DNA of 64,000 nucleotides from Sulfurimicrobium lacus (GTDB taxonomy: Bacteria; Pseudomonadota; Gammaproteobacteria; Burkholderiales; Sulfuricellaceae), in contig NZ_AP022853.1 in the NCBI RefSeq assembly GCF_011764585.1, positions 3,319,501-3,383,500 of the forward strand, read 5' to 3'. A program made the translations under genes and the position numbers. Of this stretch, positions 42,374 through 54,895 are shown in pieces. Position 1 is the stretch's first letter. Each line of letters starts with the position of its first letter. The notes beneath the pieces were generated by a model. The model worked only from the letters and a program-made list of their open reading frames with translations. It ran no database searches and was not told where the DNA came from.

Positions 42374-45300
42374 TCAATTCAGGCGTTTATGCAATTCCTG
42401 CAGGCCATAAACCTGCAATTCTTTCATGTACTGCATGCCGACACAGGCTGCGCGCGCACCGGACATGGTGGTGTAGTAGGTAATCCGCTGCTGCAGTGTG
42501 GCATGGCGAATGGCATAGGAGTCCTGCACCGCCCGCTTGTCTTCCACAGTGTTGATGATCAGGCTGATCTCGCCGTTCTTGATCAGGTCGACGATGTGCG
42601 GACGCCCTTCATGCACCTTGTTCACCGCCGTAACCGGAATACCGGCTGCCTGGATCGCGGCCGCCGTGCCGCGCGTGGCAAACAGGCCGAAGCCCAGGTT
42701 GACCAGGTTGCGGGCGATGTCCACTACCTTTTCCTTGTCGCCACTCTTGACGCTGATCAGCGCCTTACCGCCGGACGGCAACTTGACGCTCGCCGCCATC
42801 TGGGACTTGAGGAAAGCTTCGGCGAAGGTGCTGCCGACGCCCATCACCTCGCCGGTGGATTTCATTTCCGGGCCGAGAATCGGGTCCACGCCGGGGAACT
42901 TGATGAAGGGGAATACCGCTTCCTTCACCGAATAGTAGGGCGGGATCACTTCGCGGGTGATGCCCTGCTGCTTGAGCGTCTGGCCCACCATGCAACGCGC
43001 AGCGATTTTCGCCAGCGGCAGGCCGGTAGCCTTGGAAACGAACGGCACGGTACGCGAGGCGCGCGGGTTCACTTCCAGCACGAAAACCGTCTCGCCCTGA
43101 ATGGCGAACTGGACGTTCATCAGCCCCACCACGTTGAGGCCCTTGGCCATCGCCACGGTCTGGCGGCGTAACTCGTCCTGCAAGGCCTGGCTCAGGTTGT
43201 AGGGCGGCAGAGAACAGGCGGAATCGCCGGAATGCACCCCAGCCTCTTCGATGTGTTCCATGATGCCGCCGATCAGCACGTCGGTGCCGTCGCAGATGGC
43301 ATCGACGTCCACTTCGGTGGCGTCGTTGAGGAAGCGGTCGAGCAGCACTGGCGAATCGTTCGAAACTTTCACCGCCTCGCGCATGTAGCGCTCCAGGTCG
43401 GACTGCTCATGCACGATTTCCATCGCCCGCCCGCCCAGCACGTAGGAGGGGCGCACCACCAGCGGGTAGCCGATTTCCACTGCAGCGGCAAGTGCCTGCG
43501 CTTCGGTACGCGCGGTACGGTTGGGCGGCTGCCTGAGCTTGAGATCGTGCAGCAACTTCTGGAAGCGCTCGCGATCTTCCGCTGCGTCGATCATGTCCGG
43601 CGTGGTGCCGACAATGGCCACGCCGTTGGCTTCCAGGTCGCGTGCCAGCTTGAGCGGCGTCTGGCCGCCATACTGCACGATCACGCCGTAGGGCTGCTCG
43701 ACATGGACGATCTCCAGCACGTCTTCCAGCGTCAGCGGCTCGAAGTACAGACGGTCGGAAGTATCGTAGTCGGTGGACACGGTTTCCGGGTTGCAATTGA
43801 CCATGATGGTCTCGTAACCGTCCTCGCGCATCGCCAGCGCGGCATGCACGCAGCAATAATCGAACTCGATGCCCTGACCGATGCGGTTCGGCCCGCCGCC
43901 CAGCACCATGATTTTCTTCTTGTCGGTGGGCGCGGCCTCGCACTCTTCCTCGTAGCTCGAGTACATATAGGCGGTGTGGGTGGCGAATTCGGCGGCACAG
44001 GTGTCCACGCGCTTGTACACCGGACGCACGCCCAGAGCCTGGCGCGTTTTGCGCACTTCATGCTGGGTCACGCCGAGCAGCGTGGCCAGACGACTGTCGG
44101 AAAAGCCGCTGCGTTTGAAGCGGCGTATTTCGTCGCGGCTCAAATCAGCCAGCTTGCGGCCGGACAGCGATTGCTCCTGCTTGATCAGGTCTTCCATTTG
44201 CGCCAGGAACCACGGGTCGACATGCGTCAACTTGTGGATCTGCTCCTGGCTCATGCCGCAGCGCATGGCGTCGGCGATGTACCAGATGCGTTCCGGGCCG
44301 GGTTCGCTCAGTTCGGTTTCCAGCGTGCCCATGTCGGTGGTTTTTTCATCCAGCCCGTCGTTGCCGGTTTCCAGCCCGCGCAAGGCTTTCTGCAGCGATT
44401 CCTGGAAGGTGCGGCCGATCGCCATCACCTCGCCCACCGATTTCATCTGGGTGGTCAGCCGGCTGTTGGCCTGGGGAAATTTTTCGAAGGCGAAACGCGG
44501 GATCTTGGTCACCACGTAATCGATGCTGGGCTCGAAAGATGCCGGCGTGGCGCCGCCGGTGATGTCGTTCTGCAATTCATCCAGGGTATAGCCGACCGCC
44601 AGTTTCGCCGCGATCTTGGCGATCGGGAAGCCGGTGGCCTTGGATGCCAGCGCCGAGGAACGCGACACGCGCGGATTCATCTCGATCAGCACCATGCGCC
44701 CGTCCTTGGGGTTGATGCCGAACTGCACGTTGGAGCCGCCGGTTTCCACGCCGATTTCGCGCAACACTGCCAGGGAGGCATTGCGCATGATCTGGTATTC
44801 GCGGTCGGTCAGGGTCTGAGCCGGCGCGACGGTGATGGAATCGCCGGTGTGCACGCCCATGGCATCGAAATTCTCGATCGAGCAGATGATGATGCAGTTG
44901 TCCTTGGTATCCCGCACCACCTCCATCTCGTATTCTTTCCAGCCGATCAGCGATTCCTCGATCAGCAGTTCGCGCGTCGGCGAAGCTTCCAGGCCGCGTT
45001 CGCAAATGGCGACGAACTCTTCCTTGTTGTAGGCGATGCCGCCACCGGAACCGCCCATGGTGAAGGAAGGGCGGATGATGGTGGGATAGCCGACCATGGC
45101 CTGCACCTGGAAAGCTTCTTCCATGCTGTGCGCAATCGCAGCACGCGGACAGGCGAGGCCGATTTTTTCCATCGCCTTCTTGAATTTTTCCCGGTCCTCG
45201 GCCTTGTCGATGGCCTCCTTGGTGGCACCGATCATGTGCACGCCGTACTTTTCCAGCACGCCATGCTTGGCCAGGTCGAGCGCGCAATTGAGCGCGGTCT

Positions 45301-45577
45301 GTCCACCCATGGTGGGCAGCAGTGCGTCGGGGCGCTCTTTCTCGATGATTTTTTCCACCACCTGCCAGGTAATCGGCTCGATGTAGGTCGCATCGGCCAT
45401 TTCCGGGTCGGTCATGATGGTGGCCGGATTGGAGTTGACCAGGATGACGCGGAAGCCCTCTTCGCGCAAAGCCTTGCACGCCTGGGCGCCGGAATAGTCG
45501 AATTCACAAGCCTGACCGATGACGATCGGGCCCGCGCCGATGATGAGGATGCTATGGATGTCGGTACGTTTTGGCAT
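42374..45577 (-). CDS. carB: Carbamoyl-phosphate synthase large subunit
   Basis: 1067 aa, full length. Two homologous ATP-grasp halves: the first with [17 protein letters not shown], the second with [15 protein letters not shown] near 560, and a C-terminal allosteric methylglyoxal-synthase-like domain. It makes carbamoyl phosphate for arginine and pyrimidine synthesis. carA is just upstream across a GTGAGGA repeat block. The repeats immediately precede the ATG, where only a weak AAAGAA could serve as ribosome-binding site. Confidence 0.97.
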   Translation of the reverse strand: MPKRTDIHSILIIGAGPIVIGQACEFDYSGAQACKALREEGFRVILVNSNPATIMTDPEMADATYIEPITWQVVEKIIEKERPDALLPTMGGQTALNCALDLAKHGVLEKYGVHMIGATKEAIDKAEDREKFKKAMEKIGLACPRAAIAHSMEEAFQVQAMVGYPTIIRPSFTMGGSGGGIAYNKEEFVAICERGLEASPTRELLIEESLIGWKEYEMEVVRDTKDNCIIICSIENFDAMGVHTGDSITVAPAQTLTDREYQIMRNASLAVLREIGVETGGSNVQFGINPKDGRMVLIEMNPRVSRSSALASKATGFPIAKIAAKLAVGYTLDELQNDITGGATPASFEPSIDYVVTKIPRFAFEKFPQANSRLTTQMKSVGEVMAIGRTFQESLQKALRGLETGNDGLDEKTTDMGTLETELSEPGPERIWYIADAMRCGMSQEQIHKLTHVDPWFLAQMEDLIKQEQSLSGRKLADLSRDEIRRFKRSGFSDSRLATLLGVTQHEVRKTRQALGVRPVYKRVDTCAAEFATHTAYMYSSYEEECEAAPTDKKKIMVLGGGPNRIGQGIEFDYCCVHAALAMREDGYETIMVNCNPETVSTDYDTSDRLYFEPLTLEDVLEIVHVEQPYGVIVQYGGQTPLKLARDLEANGVAIVGTTPDMIDAAEDRERFQKLLHDLKLRQPPNRTARTEAQALAAAVEIGYPLVVRPSYVLGGRAMEIVHEQSDLERYMREAVKVSNDSPVLLDRFLNDATEVDVDAICDGTDVLIGGIMEHIEEAGVHSGDSACSLPPYNLSQALQDELRRQTVAMAKGLNVVGLMNVQFAIQGETVFVLEVNPRASRTVPFVSKATGLPLAKIAARCMVGQTLKQQGITREVIPPYYSVKEAVFPFIKFPGVDPILGPEMKSTGEVMGVGSTFAEAFLKSQMAASVKLPSGGKALISVKSGDKEKVVDIARNLVNLGFGLFATRGTAAAIQAAGIPVTAVNKVHEGRPHIVDLIKNGEISLIINTVEDKRAVQDSYAIRHATLQQRITYYTTMSGARAACVGMQYMKELQVYGLQELHKRLN

Positions 45578-45584
45578 TTCTTTG

Positions 45585-45653
45585 GTGAGGGGTGAGGAGT
45601 GAGGAGTGAGGCGAAAGTCCGCGCCCTACTCCTCACTCCTCACCCCTCACTCC

Positions 45654-45657
<4 letters not shown>
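45585..45657. repeat. GTGAGGA heptad repeats forming an inverted repeat between carA and carB
   Basis: About 73 bases filling the carA-carB gap. Left part: consecutive seven-base words of the type GTGAGGG/GTGAGGA; right part: the complementary CTCCTCA/CCCCTCA words. Positions 45585-45604 pair perfectly with 45631-45650. The carA TGA stop is inside the right part. The transcript should fold into a long stem between the two cistrons. The heptad length matches the short repeats that expand by slippage; similar words occur at 38369-38412. Confidence 0.8.
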
Positions 45658-46784
<1,127 letters not shown>

Positions 46785-46834
46785 AAGAACTCTCCGAATC
46801 CGAACCCGGGCGGCTGGATCGCCCCCCGGACATG

Positions 46835-46865
46835 AAAAGCGGGACAGGTTTGTCGCCCATCCCGC
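46835..46865 (-). terminator. Terminator-like hairpin in the carAB leader (possible attenuator)
   Basis: On the carA message strand a 10-bp stem (46865-46856 with 46848-46839, GCGGGATGGG/CCTGTCCCGC, two G-U pairs) has a 7-base loop CGACAAA and is followed directly by TTTT (46838-46835). It lies 11 to 41 bases after the predicted start site and about 50 bases before the carA ATG, so it could stop transcription before carAB. Confidence 0.6.
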
Positions 46866-46882
46866 CCCATTAATTTTGCGAA

Positions 46883-46911
46883 ATTATACTGTAATCTTGG
46901 GCTTATATCAA
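46883..46911 (-). promoter_or_regulatory. Sigma-70 promoter of carAB
   Basis: Minus-strand TTGATA (46911-46906), 17-base spacer, perfect TATAAT (46888-46883). Predicted transcription start near 46876, giving a leader of about 92 bases before the carA ATG. Confidence 0.85.
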
Positions 46912-46940
46912 CGACCCCGGCGCAGCGCGCCGTGATCGTT

Positions 46941-46986
46941 CCCCTCACCCCTGCCCTCTCCCACCCTGCGGGAGAGGGGGACGAGG
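46941..46986. repeat. REP-like GC-rich palindrome between carA and dapB
   Basis: CCCTCTCCC (46954-46962) pairs with GGGAGAGGG (46970-46978), flanked by CCCCTCACCCC and GACGAGG. This is the look of the dispersed palindromes commonly found between genes in proteobacterial genomes. It is downstream of dapB and may also terminate its transcript. One copy in the window. Confidence 0.6.
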
Positions 46987-47007
46987 CATCGCTGGCGCGA
47001 ATCTTTT

Positions 47008-48197
<1,190 letters not shown>

Positions 48198-48207
48198 GTA
48201 CGGGCTT

Positions 48208-48237
48208 TTGTTGTTCGTAAGAGACTTATATTATGAT
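48208..48237 (+). promoter_or_regulatory. Candidate fur promoter
   Basis: TTGTTG (48208-48213), 18-base spacer, TATGAT (48232-48237), about 30 bases before the fur ATG. No convincing Fur box overlaps it. Confidence 0.45.
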
Positions 48238-48266
48238 AGCCCAATTTGACGCTTCGAGCACACAGC

Positions 48267-48692
48267 ATGAGTCAGCCCAATGATCTGAAAAACGTCGGCC
48301 TCAAGGCGACCCTGCCACGCCTGAGGATTCTCAACCTGTTCGAGACCAGCGAAGTGCGCCACCTCGCGGCGGAAGACGTGTACCGCATTCTGCTTGCCGA
48401 GGGGGTGGACGTGGGGCTGGCGACGGTTTACCGCGTGTTGACCCAGTTCGAGGCGGCCGGCCTGCTGGTGCGCCACCACTTCGAAAGCGGCAAGGCGATA
48501 TTCGAGCTCAACCAGGGGCGCCACCACGACCATCTGGTGTGCCTGCAGTGCGGCATGGTAGAAGAATTCTACGACGCGGAAATCGAACGGCGCCAGGAGC
48601 AGATCGCCAAGGAACGGGGCTTCCGCATCCAGGAACACTCGCTTTATCTTTACGCCGACTGCCTCAAGACCGATTGCCCGCACAAAACTTGA
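48267..48692 (+). CDS. fur: Ferric uptake regulator Fur
   Basis: 141 aa from the ATG at 48267 ([19 protein letters not shown]); an in-frame start at 48246 is unlikely. N-terminal winged helix with the [17 protein letters not shown] recognition region, HHDHLVC-x2-C metal motif, and a second C-x4-C pair at the C-terminus (DCLKTDCPH). Iron-responsive repressor of iron acquisition and other genes. Confidence 0.97.
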   Translation: MSQPNDLKNVGLKATLPRLRILNLFETSEVRHLAAEDVYRILLAEGVDVGLATVYRVLTQFEAAGLLVRHHFESGKAIFELNQGRHHDHLVCLQCGMVEEFYDAEIERRQEQIAKERGFRIQEHSLYLYADCLKTDCPHKT

Positions 48693-48696
48693 ATTA

Positions 48697-48728
48697 GGGC
48701 GTGTTAACACACCCTTTAGGACACGCCC
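48697..48728. terminator. Possible bidirectional terminator between fur and recN
   Basis: GGGCGTGT (48697-48704) pairs with ACACGCCC (48721-48728). The inner GTTAAC and AACACACCC can form a shorter alternative stem. It lies between the convergent fur and recN stops and overlaps the recN TAA. The T-tract is weak, so a modest call. Confidence 0.45.
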
Positions 48729-50374
48729 AGCATCTCTGCCGCATGACGGCGCGTCGTCGAGGTAATTTCGACACCGCCCAGCATGCGCGCAATTTCTTCG
48801 ATGCGCTGTTCGTGTTCCAGCAGCGAAATCTGACTTAACACCTGACCGTCCCTGACGCACTTGGCCACCTGCCAGTGCTGGTCGCCCAGCGCCGCCACCT
48901 GGGGCAGGTGGGTAATGCACAGCACCTGGCGCTCGGCACCCAGCCCGCGCAGCATTTTTCCCACCACTTCGGCCACGCCGCCGCCGATGCCCACGTCCAC
49001 CTCGTCGAATATCAGTGTCGGCACCGCCGCCACCTTGCTGGTCATGACCTGGATCGCCAGGCTGATACGCGACAGTTCGCCGCCGGAAGCCACCTTGGCG
49101 AGGGGTTTTGCCGCCAGACTGGAGTGGGCGCTCACAAGGAGCTCGACCCGCTCCAGACCGTGGGCATCGCCCTCCTCCAGAACATGCAGCGCCACCTCGA
49201 AGCATCCGCCCGCCATGGCCAGTTGCTGCATCGCCTCACTCACCCGCGCGCTTAGCTCTTGGGCGGCGCGCCGCCTTTCCTCGCTCAGGATGGCAGCCTT
49301 GGCCAGATAGACCTCACGAGCCGCGTCCTCCTGCTGCCGCAGCTCTGCAGCGGAGCCCATGTGCTGCAGCCCCGCGAGGCGCTCTTCACGCTCCTGCAAC
49401 AAAGCCGGCAAGGCTTCCGGCATCACCCGGTACTTGCGCGCCATGCCGTGCAGCGCCTCGATGCGCTGCTCGACTTCGCGCAGCCGCTCGGGGTCCAGAT
49501 CCAGACGTTGCGCATAATGCCGCAGGCTGTAGGCGGCCTCCTGCATCTGCGCGGCCGACGAATCGAGAATAGCCAGCGGCTCGCCCAAGGCGGCATCGTA
49601 CTCCAGCACCTTGTTGAGCCGCCCGATCAGGCCGTTGAGTTGCGACAGCAGCGCCAGATCGCCGTCGGCGAGCAGCTCGACGCCGAACTGGGCGCTTTCC
49701 AGCAGGCTGGCGGCATGCGCAAGCCGGGCATGCTCCGCTTGCAGTTCCGGCCATTCCTCCGGGCCAAGATCGAGCCCCTGCAGTTCGCGCACCTGCCATT
49801 CCAGCTGTTCCAGTTCCGCCAGCGCCGCCACCGAGTCTTTTTCCCAAGCCACGCGACGCTCGCGCAAACCCTGCCAGCCACGGTAGTCCAGGGCCACTTC
49901 GCGCGCCAGCGCGACCTGCCCGGCGTAAGCGTCCAGCAGGTCGCGCTGCAGCGCGGGCTTAAGCAGGGATTGATGGGCGTGCTGGCCGTGGATGTCCACC
50001 AGGTATTCGCCTGCTTCACGCATCTGTTGCAGGGTTACGCCATTGCCGTTGACGAAGGCGCGCGAACGGCCCGTGGCATCGATGCTGCGGCGCATCAGGC
50101 ACACCCCGGGGTCGCCGGCGAGATCGTTTTCATCCAGCCAGGACTGCAACTGGGGCAGCTTGCCGATATCGAATTCCGCCGCCAGCTCGGCGCGCTCGCA
50201 GCCGGCGCGCACCACACCGGCATCGCCCCGCTCGCCCAGCACCAGGGCCAGCGCGTCGATCAGGATGGATTTCCCGGCGCCGGTTTCGCCGGTCAGCACG
50301 GTAAATCCGGAACTGAATTCCAGCTCCAGCCGGTCAACGATGACGAAATCGCGGATGCTGAGAGAAAGGAGCAT
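48716..50374 (-). CDS. recN: DNA repair protein RecN
   Basis: 552 aa from the ATG at 50374 (MLLSLSIRDFVIVDRLEL); upstream in-frame codons belong to the palindromic element. SMC-like ATPase: Walker A LTGETGAGKSILIDAL near 30, long central coiled coil (about 160-360), signature ASGGELSRISLAIQ and Walker B LIFDEVDVGIGG. Acts in double-strand-break repair. Its likely ribosome-binding site AGAGG, about 8 bases upstream, is the end of the cloverleaf element's outer arm. Confidence 0.96.
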   Translation of the reverse strand: MLLSLSIRDFVIVDRLELEFSSGFTVLTGETGAGKSILIDALALVLGERGDAGVVRAGCERAELAAEFDIGKLPQLQSWLDENDLAGDPGVCLMRRSIDATGRSRAFVNGNGVTLQQMREAGEYLVDIHGQHAHQSLLKPALQRDLLDAYAGQVALAREVALDYRGWQGLRERRVAWEKDSVAALAELEQLEWQVRELQGLDLGPEEWPELQAEHARLAHAASLLESAQFGVELLADGDLALLSQLNGLIGRLNKVLEYDAALGEPLAILDSSAAQMQEAAYSLRHYAQRLDLDPERLREVEQRIEALHGMARKYRVMPEALPALLQEREERLAGLQHMGSAAELRQQEDAAREVYLAKAAILSEERRRAAQELSARVSEAMQQLAMAGGCFEVALHVLEEGDAHGLERVELLVSAHSSLAAKPLAKVASGGELSRISLAIQVMTSKVAAVPTLIFDEVDVGIGGGVAEVVGKMLRGLGAERQVLCITHLPQVAALGDQHWQVAKCVRDGQVLSQISLLEHEQRIEEIARMLGGVEITSTTRRHAAEMLGVS

Positions 50375-50650
50375 TAGGGAACCTCTGATTAAGTCAAACG
50401 CTGTCGCGACGGGGTATTGCGGGATGCCAGGCAAGGAAAGAGGCGCGCCGTGCAGTCATTCTGCACAAGTGACTCTTGACGCCGCATGGCGCCCGCAATA
50501 CCCCGTCCCTTCGGGTTACATCGAAAACAGGCTTGCCCCGCGTTGCGCTCCTTGGCGTCGTAGGCTCGGCTACGACCTGCGTCGCGCGCCTTGCTCAAGC
50601 CTGTTTTCGATGTAACGCGATCCGCGTTTGACTTAATCAGAGGTTCCTTA
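50375..50650. repeat. Palindromic cloverleaf-like element B in the nadK-recN gap
   Basis: About 276 bases enclosed by an inverted repeat (50375-50401 with 50624-50650, one mismatch; 24 bp perfect at 50378-50401/50624-50647). Arm I: perfect 16-bp stem (50408-50423 with 50492-50507), apical GTGCAG/CTGCAC with loop TCATT (50450-50466). CCCTTCGGG at 50507-50515 sits at the junction. Arm II: perfect 20-bp stem (50516-50535 with 50596-50615), apical GTCGTAG/CTACGAC (50557-50563, 50570-50576). Same plan and length as the element at 32367-32636, but the stem sequences differ. The nadK stop codon (50648-50650) is inside the right arm and the left arm touches the recN start. Confidence 0.85.
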
Positions 50651-51520
50651 AAGCTTCTCGCCCCAGCGCAGCTTCTGGCGCAAAGTATTGTAATAACTGT
50701 GGCCGAGCGGATGGAGCAGGCGGATGTTGTTTTCCGAACGGCGCACCACCACCCAGTCGTTCTGCTGCAAGTCGATGTGGCTCTGGCCGTCGAAGTTGAC
50801 GCTGGCATCCACCGCGTGCAGCAGCAGAACTTCCATCACGCTGTGGCTGTTGACGGCAATCGGGCGGTTGCTCAAGGTATGGGGACAAATCGGCACCAGC
50901 ACCATCGCCTCCAGCGTGGGGTGCAGAATCGGCCCGCCGGCGGACAGCGCGTAGGCCGTCGAGCCGGTGGGCGTGGCCACCACCAGGCCGTCCGAACGCT
51001 GGCTGTAAACGAACTGGCCGTCGATGAACACTTCGAGTTCGATCAGGCGTCCCGAGGTACCCTTGCTCACCACCACGTCGTTGAACGCATAGGCCTGGTA
51101 AACCGGCTGCCCCTGCCGGCGCACCACGGCATTGAGCAGGAAGCGCTCCTCGGCGGCAAATTCTCCTTCGAGGATTTCATCCATGGTCTCCAGCATGTCC
51201 TCGATGGAAACATCGGTGAGAAAACCCAGGCGCCCCTGGTTCACGCCTACCAGCGGCACGTCGTATTCGATCAGCTCGCGAGCGATGTTGAGCATGGTGC
51301 CGTCGCCGCCCATGACCACCACCAGGTCCGCGCGCGCGCCGATCTCTTTCATGCTCACTGCGGCATAGGGCACGTTGCCGATGCGCTCGGCGGTCTGCTG
51401 CGAAAGCAGCACCTCGAGCTTGCGCTGCTGCAGAAAATGCGCCAGCCGCAGCAGCGGTTCGCTCAGTTCGGCACTGTTGTATTTGCCGATCAGGGCAACG
51501 GTCTGGAACGGGGTTTTCAT
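50648..51520 (-). CDS. nadK: NAD kinase
   Basis: 290 aa. GGDGTMLNIARE motif near 65 (GGDGT loop), then the NExxx-type AFNDVVVSKGTSGRLIEL and DGLVVATPTGSTAYALSAGGP. Phosphorylates NAD to NADP. Its TAA stop lies within the outer arm of the palindromic element that separates it from recN. Divergent from hrcA. Confidence 0.97.
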   Translation of the reverse strand: MKTPFQTVALIGKYNSAELSEPLLRLAHFLQQRKLEVLLSQQTAERIGNVPYAAVSMKEIGARADLVVVMGGDGTMLNIARELIEYDVPLVGVNQGRLGFLTDVSIEDMLETMDEILEGEFAAEERFLLNAVVRRQGQPVYQAYAFNDVVVSKGTSGRLIELEVFIDGQFVYSQRSDGLVVATPTGSTAYALSAGGPILHPTLEAMVLVPICPHTLSNRPIAVNSHSVMEVLLLHAVDASVNFDGQSHIDLQQNDWVVVRRSENNIRLLHPLGHSYYNTLRQKLRWGEKL

Positions 51521-51580
51521 GCCGCGAATTATAACCGCAAGTTATTGCCCCAAAGATATTCAAATAAGTAAAATGGACCG

Positions 51581-52597
51581 ATGCTGAACGAACGCGCACA
51601 ACTTCTTCTCAAGACCCTGGTCGAACGCTATATCGCCGAAGGCCAGCCGGTGGGCTCGCGCACCCTGTCCAAACACTCCGGCCTCGATCTCTCCGCCGCT
51701 ACCATTCGCAACGCGATGGCGGACCTGGAGGAGATGGGCTTCATCGTCAGCCCGCACACCTCAGCCGGCCGAATCCCTACGCCGCGCGGCTATCGTTTCT
51801 TCGTCGACACCCTGCTCACCGTGCGTCCGCTCGACCAGGTTCAGGTGCACCAGCTGGAAAACCAGCTCCACCCCGCCGACCCGCAGCGGCTGATCGCCTC
51901 CGCATCGAAGCTGCTGTCGGACCTGACCCTGTTCGCCGGCATCGTGATGACGCCGAAGCGCCGCTCGCCCGCCTTCCGCCACCTGGAGTTCCTGCCGCTG
52001 TCGGAAAAGCGCATCCTGCTCATCATCGTCACTGCCGACGAAAACGTGCAGAACCGCATACTCCTGACCGACAAGGCCTATAGCCCTGCGGAACTCACGC
52101 GCGCCGCGAATTTCTTCAACCAGCACTACGCCGGCTGCACGCTGGAGGAAGCGCGCACGCGCATGCAGGACGAGCTGAAACGCCTGCACCAGGACATGAC
52201 GTCGCTCATGTCCGCGGCGCTCGAAGCCAGCAGCCAGGCACTGGAACCAAGCGAAGGTTACGTTCTCTCGGGCGAGAAAAATCTTCTTCACGTGGACGAC
52301 CTATCGTCCAACATGTCGAGCTTGCGCCGGCTGTTCGACGCCTTCGAGCAGAAGACCACCCTGATCCAGCTGCTCGACGTCAGCCAGGGCGCCCATGGCG
52401 TGCAGATATTCATCGGCGGCGAATCAGGCCACGCCCCGCTCGACGAGTGCAGCGTGGTCACCGCGCCTTATGAGGTCGACGGCCAGGTAGTCGGCACGGT
52501 GGGCGTGATCGGCCCGACGCGCATGGCTTACGAGCGCGTGATCCCGATCGTAGATGTGACCGCCAAGCTGCTGGGCAGCGCCCTGTCCTACCACTAG
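51581..52597 (+). CDS. hrcA: Heat-inducible transcription repressor HrcA
   Basis: 338 aa. N-terminal winged helix ([43 protein letters not shown]), inserted dimerising domain and GAF-like core. Represses chaperone genes by binding CIRCE elements, usually with GroEL as thermosensor. No CIRCE was seen in front of hrcA, grpE or dnaK in this window, so its targets (probably groESL) lie elsewhere. Confidence 0.97.
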   Translation: MLNERAQLLLKTLVERYIAEGQPVGSRTLSKHSGLDLSAATIRNAMADLEEMGFIVSPHTSAGRIPTPRGYRFFVDTLLTVRPLDQVQVHQLENQLHPADPQRLIASASKLLSDLTLFAGIVMTPKRRSPAFRHLEFLPLSEKRILLIIVTADENVQNRILLTDKAYSPAELTRAANFFNQHYAGCTLEEARTRMQDELKRLHQDMTSLMSAALEASSQALEPSEGYVLSGEKNLLHVDDLSSNMSSLRRLFDAFEQKTTLIQLLDVSQGAHGVQIFIGGESGHAPLDECSVVTAPYEVDGQVVGTVGVIGPTRMAYERVIPIVDVTAKLLGSALSYH

Positions 52598-52668
52598 ATA
52601 AACACCGGCGAAGGCGGTATGCTTTCCCGCGCGCAATTCCCAACTACAACAAAATGGAGACGCTACTC

Positions 52669-53127
52669 ATGAAATCCCGCACCACCGTAAAATCCTTCCT
52701 GCTCGCTCTCGGCACTGCCGCCACTCTGCTCAGCGGCGCAGCATTTGCCACCGATACCCCAGCATCCCTCACCGGCGCCACTTTAGTCGATGCGACCAAA
52801 GCCAAGTCCCTGATGGACGGCGGAGCAGCCATGATCGACGCACGCGTTGCCAACGAATACGCTGAAGCGCACATCAAAGGCGCCAAAAACATCCCTTATA
52901 AGGAAAAAAGCGCCAAGGCTGCCGATTTCGACGCCACGCAAGACAGTTTTGATGTCGCTAAACTACCCACGGACAAGAACGCCGGAGTGATTTTCCAATG
53001 CAATGGAGCTGAATGCTGGAAGAGTTACAAGGCCGCAGCGACCGCCATCAAGGCCGGTCACAAGAAAGTGTACTGGTTCCGCGGCGGCTTCCCGGAATGG
53101 AAAGCCAAAGGCTACCCAGTCGAGTAA
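52669..53127 (+). CDS. Exported rhodanese-domain protein
   Basis: 152 aa from the ATG at 52669, which has GGAGA upstream; an ATG at 52654 is inside that site. Signal peptide of about 27 residues (SFLLALGTAATLLSGAAFA). Single rhodanese domain with MIDARVANEYAEAHIKGAKNIP and the putative catalytic Cys in FQCNGAECWKSYKAA near 110-120, a loop typical of periplasmic rhodaneses. May transfer sulfane sulfur or act in redox sensing; substrate unknown. It stands alone between hrcA and a chemoreceptor. Confidence 0.88.
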   Translation: MKSRTTVKSFLLALGTAATLLSGAAFATDTPASLTGATLVDATKAKSLMDGGAAMIDARVANEYAEAHIKGAKNIPYKEKSAKAADFDATQDSFDVAKLPTDKNAGVIFQCNGAECWKSYKAAATAIKAGHKKVYWFRGGFPEWKAKGYPVE

Positions 53128-53214
53128 TCGCTTCATTCGATTGTTCCAAAACTGGCGGCCCGAGGGTCGCCGGCATGATTTGTCTCACATCAACCCACAT
53201 TCCGACGGGTGTCC

Positions 53215-54843
53215 ATGTTCAATTTTCAAAACCTGAGGGCAAAAGCCCTGCTCGTCAACATACTTGCCGTATTCGTTGCCATGATATTAACCGCAGTGGG
53301 TGTGTACAGCCTGAATCAAGGCTCGAAAGCACTGGAATCGGTTTACGTGAATCATGTCGAACCGTCCTCGGCACTCCAGGCCATAGACCAGAACCTTAAA
53401 GAGATCCGCTTTCGCATGGCCGGCGTAGTGCTGGACCAGATGCCTGCCATCGGATCAAAAATACACCTCAAGGATGCGCGCAGCGAGATCACCAGGAACT
53501 GGGACCTGTTCAAGGAAAAAACCCAGGGCAATGCGCTGAATGCAGAAGAAAAGGAGCTGATCGAAAAGATCGATGCCAAGCTACCCACCCTGCCGGCTTT
53601 TTTTGACAAACTCGACAAAGCCTATGAGCAGGACGACAAGAAACTCATTTCCGGACTACTGGAAGATGAATGGCCGGCAGTTCAAATGGGTGTTCTAAAA
53701 CCAATAGCGGCCTTGCTGCCGGAACAACAGACGGCGATCAAGCAGGCCTATGAAACCAGCTCCGCCAACAACAAAAAACTGATTTATACCGAACTTGGCG
53801 TCTTTGCTGTCACGCTGGTAGTAATGACGATCTTCGGCTTCGTTTTTGTCCGCCAGATGAACCGAGGCATTCACTCGTTGCGCGAGGCACTGGCACAAGT
53901 CGCAAAGGGCGACCTCAATGTGCAAGTCTCTCTCGAAGATCAAAATGAATTCGGCGCCATGTCGCAGGACCTGGAAAACGCGCTGTCCCAGTTGCGCGGC
54001 ATTGTCAGCGGGGTCAAAAACGAGGCCGGCTTGGCTGCACGCGCATCGGCCCACCTTTCGGAACAGGTCGCCCAGGTGGTTTCGCGCGGTCAGGCGCGCA
54101 ATGACCGCATGATGCAGGTCAGCAGCGCCGCCGAAGAAATGAACAGCGCTATCGCGTCGATCGCTGACGCCGCCCGAGCCGCCTCGGACGCAGTGCGTCA
54201 GAACGAGACTTTCGCCCAGGAAGGCAACGCCAGCATGGCGAAAAACATGATCGCGGCTGAGCAGGCTGTTCAATCTGTCAACACCTCGGTCGGGACCGTC
54301 ACGCAACTGAGCGAGTCGATCCAGAAAATCGGCGACATCACCAAAGTGATCAAGGAAATTGCCGACCAGACCAACCTGCTCGCCCTCAATGCGGCAATCG
54401 AGGCTGCGCGCGCTGGCGAACAAGGGCGCGGCTTCGCGGTGGTGGCTGACGAGGTGAGAAAGCTTGCCGAACGTACCGGCTCCAGCACGGCTGAAATTTC
54501 CGGCGTGATCGATGCCATCCGCAACGAAACCGATGCCGCGGTGCAATCCATGGGCGAGGTCAAGCAAGCCGTGGCCGACGGCGCAGACTACAATCACCAG
54601 ACCAGCGAGGCGCTGCAGCAAATCACGCGCGCAGCCAACCAGGTTTCTGAACGGGTCAACCACATCGTCGGCAGTACACAAGAGCAGGCCCGTGCGACGG
54701 AGGAAGTGGCCGGCAACCTGGAGCAGATTTCCGCCATGAGCCAGGAAAATTCTGTTTCCGTTCAGGCCATGGGTGACGCAGCGCAAGACGTTGCGCATAT
54801 CGCTGCCGAACTGCAGCACCTGGTCGAACAAATCCGGGTGTAA
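53215..54843 (+). CDS. Methyl-accepting chemotaxis protein, paralogue of the receptor at 34524
   Basis: 542 aa from the ATG at 53215; an in-frame GTG six bases earlier is possible. TM1 about 10-32, four-helix-bundle-type periplasmic region about 33-190 ([34 protein letters not shown] align with the other receptor), TM2 about 190-213, HAMP, then the signalling domain with [20 protein letters not shown]. No C-terminal pentapeptide. The aligned sensor domain suggests a related ligand. hemH follows 52 bases later. Confidence 0.93.
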   Translation: MFNFQNLRAKALLVNILAVFVAMILTAVGVYSLNQGSKALESVYVNHVEPSSALQAIDQNLKEIRFRMAGVVLDQMPAIGSKIHLKDARSEITRNWDLFKEKTQGNALNAEEKELIEKIDAKLPTLPAFFDKLDKAYEQDDKKLISGLLEDEWPAVQMGVLKPIAALLPEQQTAIKQAYETSSANNKKLIYTELGVFAVTLVVMTIFGFVFVRQMNRGIHSLREALAQVAKGDLNVQVSLEDQNEFGAMSQDLENALSQLRGIVSGVKNEAGLAARASAHLSEQVAQVVSRGQARNDRMMQVSSAAEEMNSAIASIADAARAASDAVRQNETFAQEGNASMAKNMIAAEQAVQSVNTSVGTVTQLSESIQKIGDITKVIKEIADQTNLLALNAAIEAARAGEQGRGFAVVADEVRKLAERTGSSTAEISGVIDAIRNETDAAVQSMGEVKQAVADGADYNHQTSEALQQITRAANQVSERVNHIVGSTQEQARATEEVAGNLEQISAMSQENSVSVQAMGDAAQDVAHIAAELQHLVEQIRV

Positions 54844-54895
54844 GCCGGGTTCGGGCTTGCACGATCAACGTAGGAAACACTTTTCCGGACAAAGC

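Noticed and set aside
43232-45595. A 787-codon open frame on the plus strand opposite carB
   Set aside because: It lies antisense to an unmistakable full-length carB, its protein is rich in His/Arg/Gly with no domain, and long shadow frames are expected opposite high-GC coding sequence.
53160-53214. Pho box before the receptor at 53215
   Set aside because: TCACATC and CCACATT are 11 bases apart but match the PhoB half-site poorly, and no -10 stands at the right distance.
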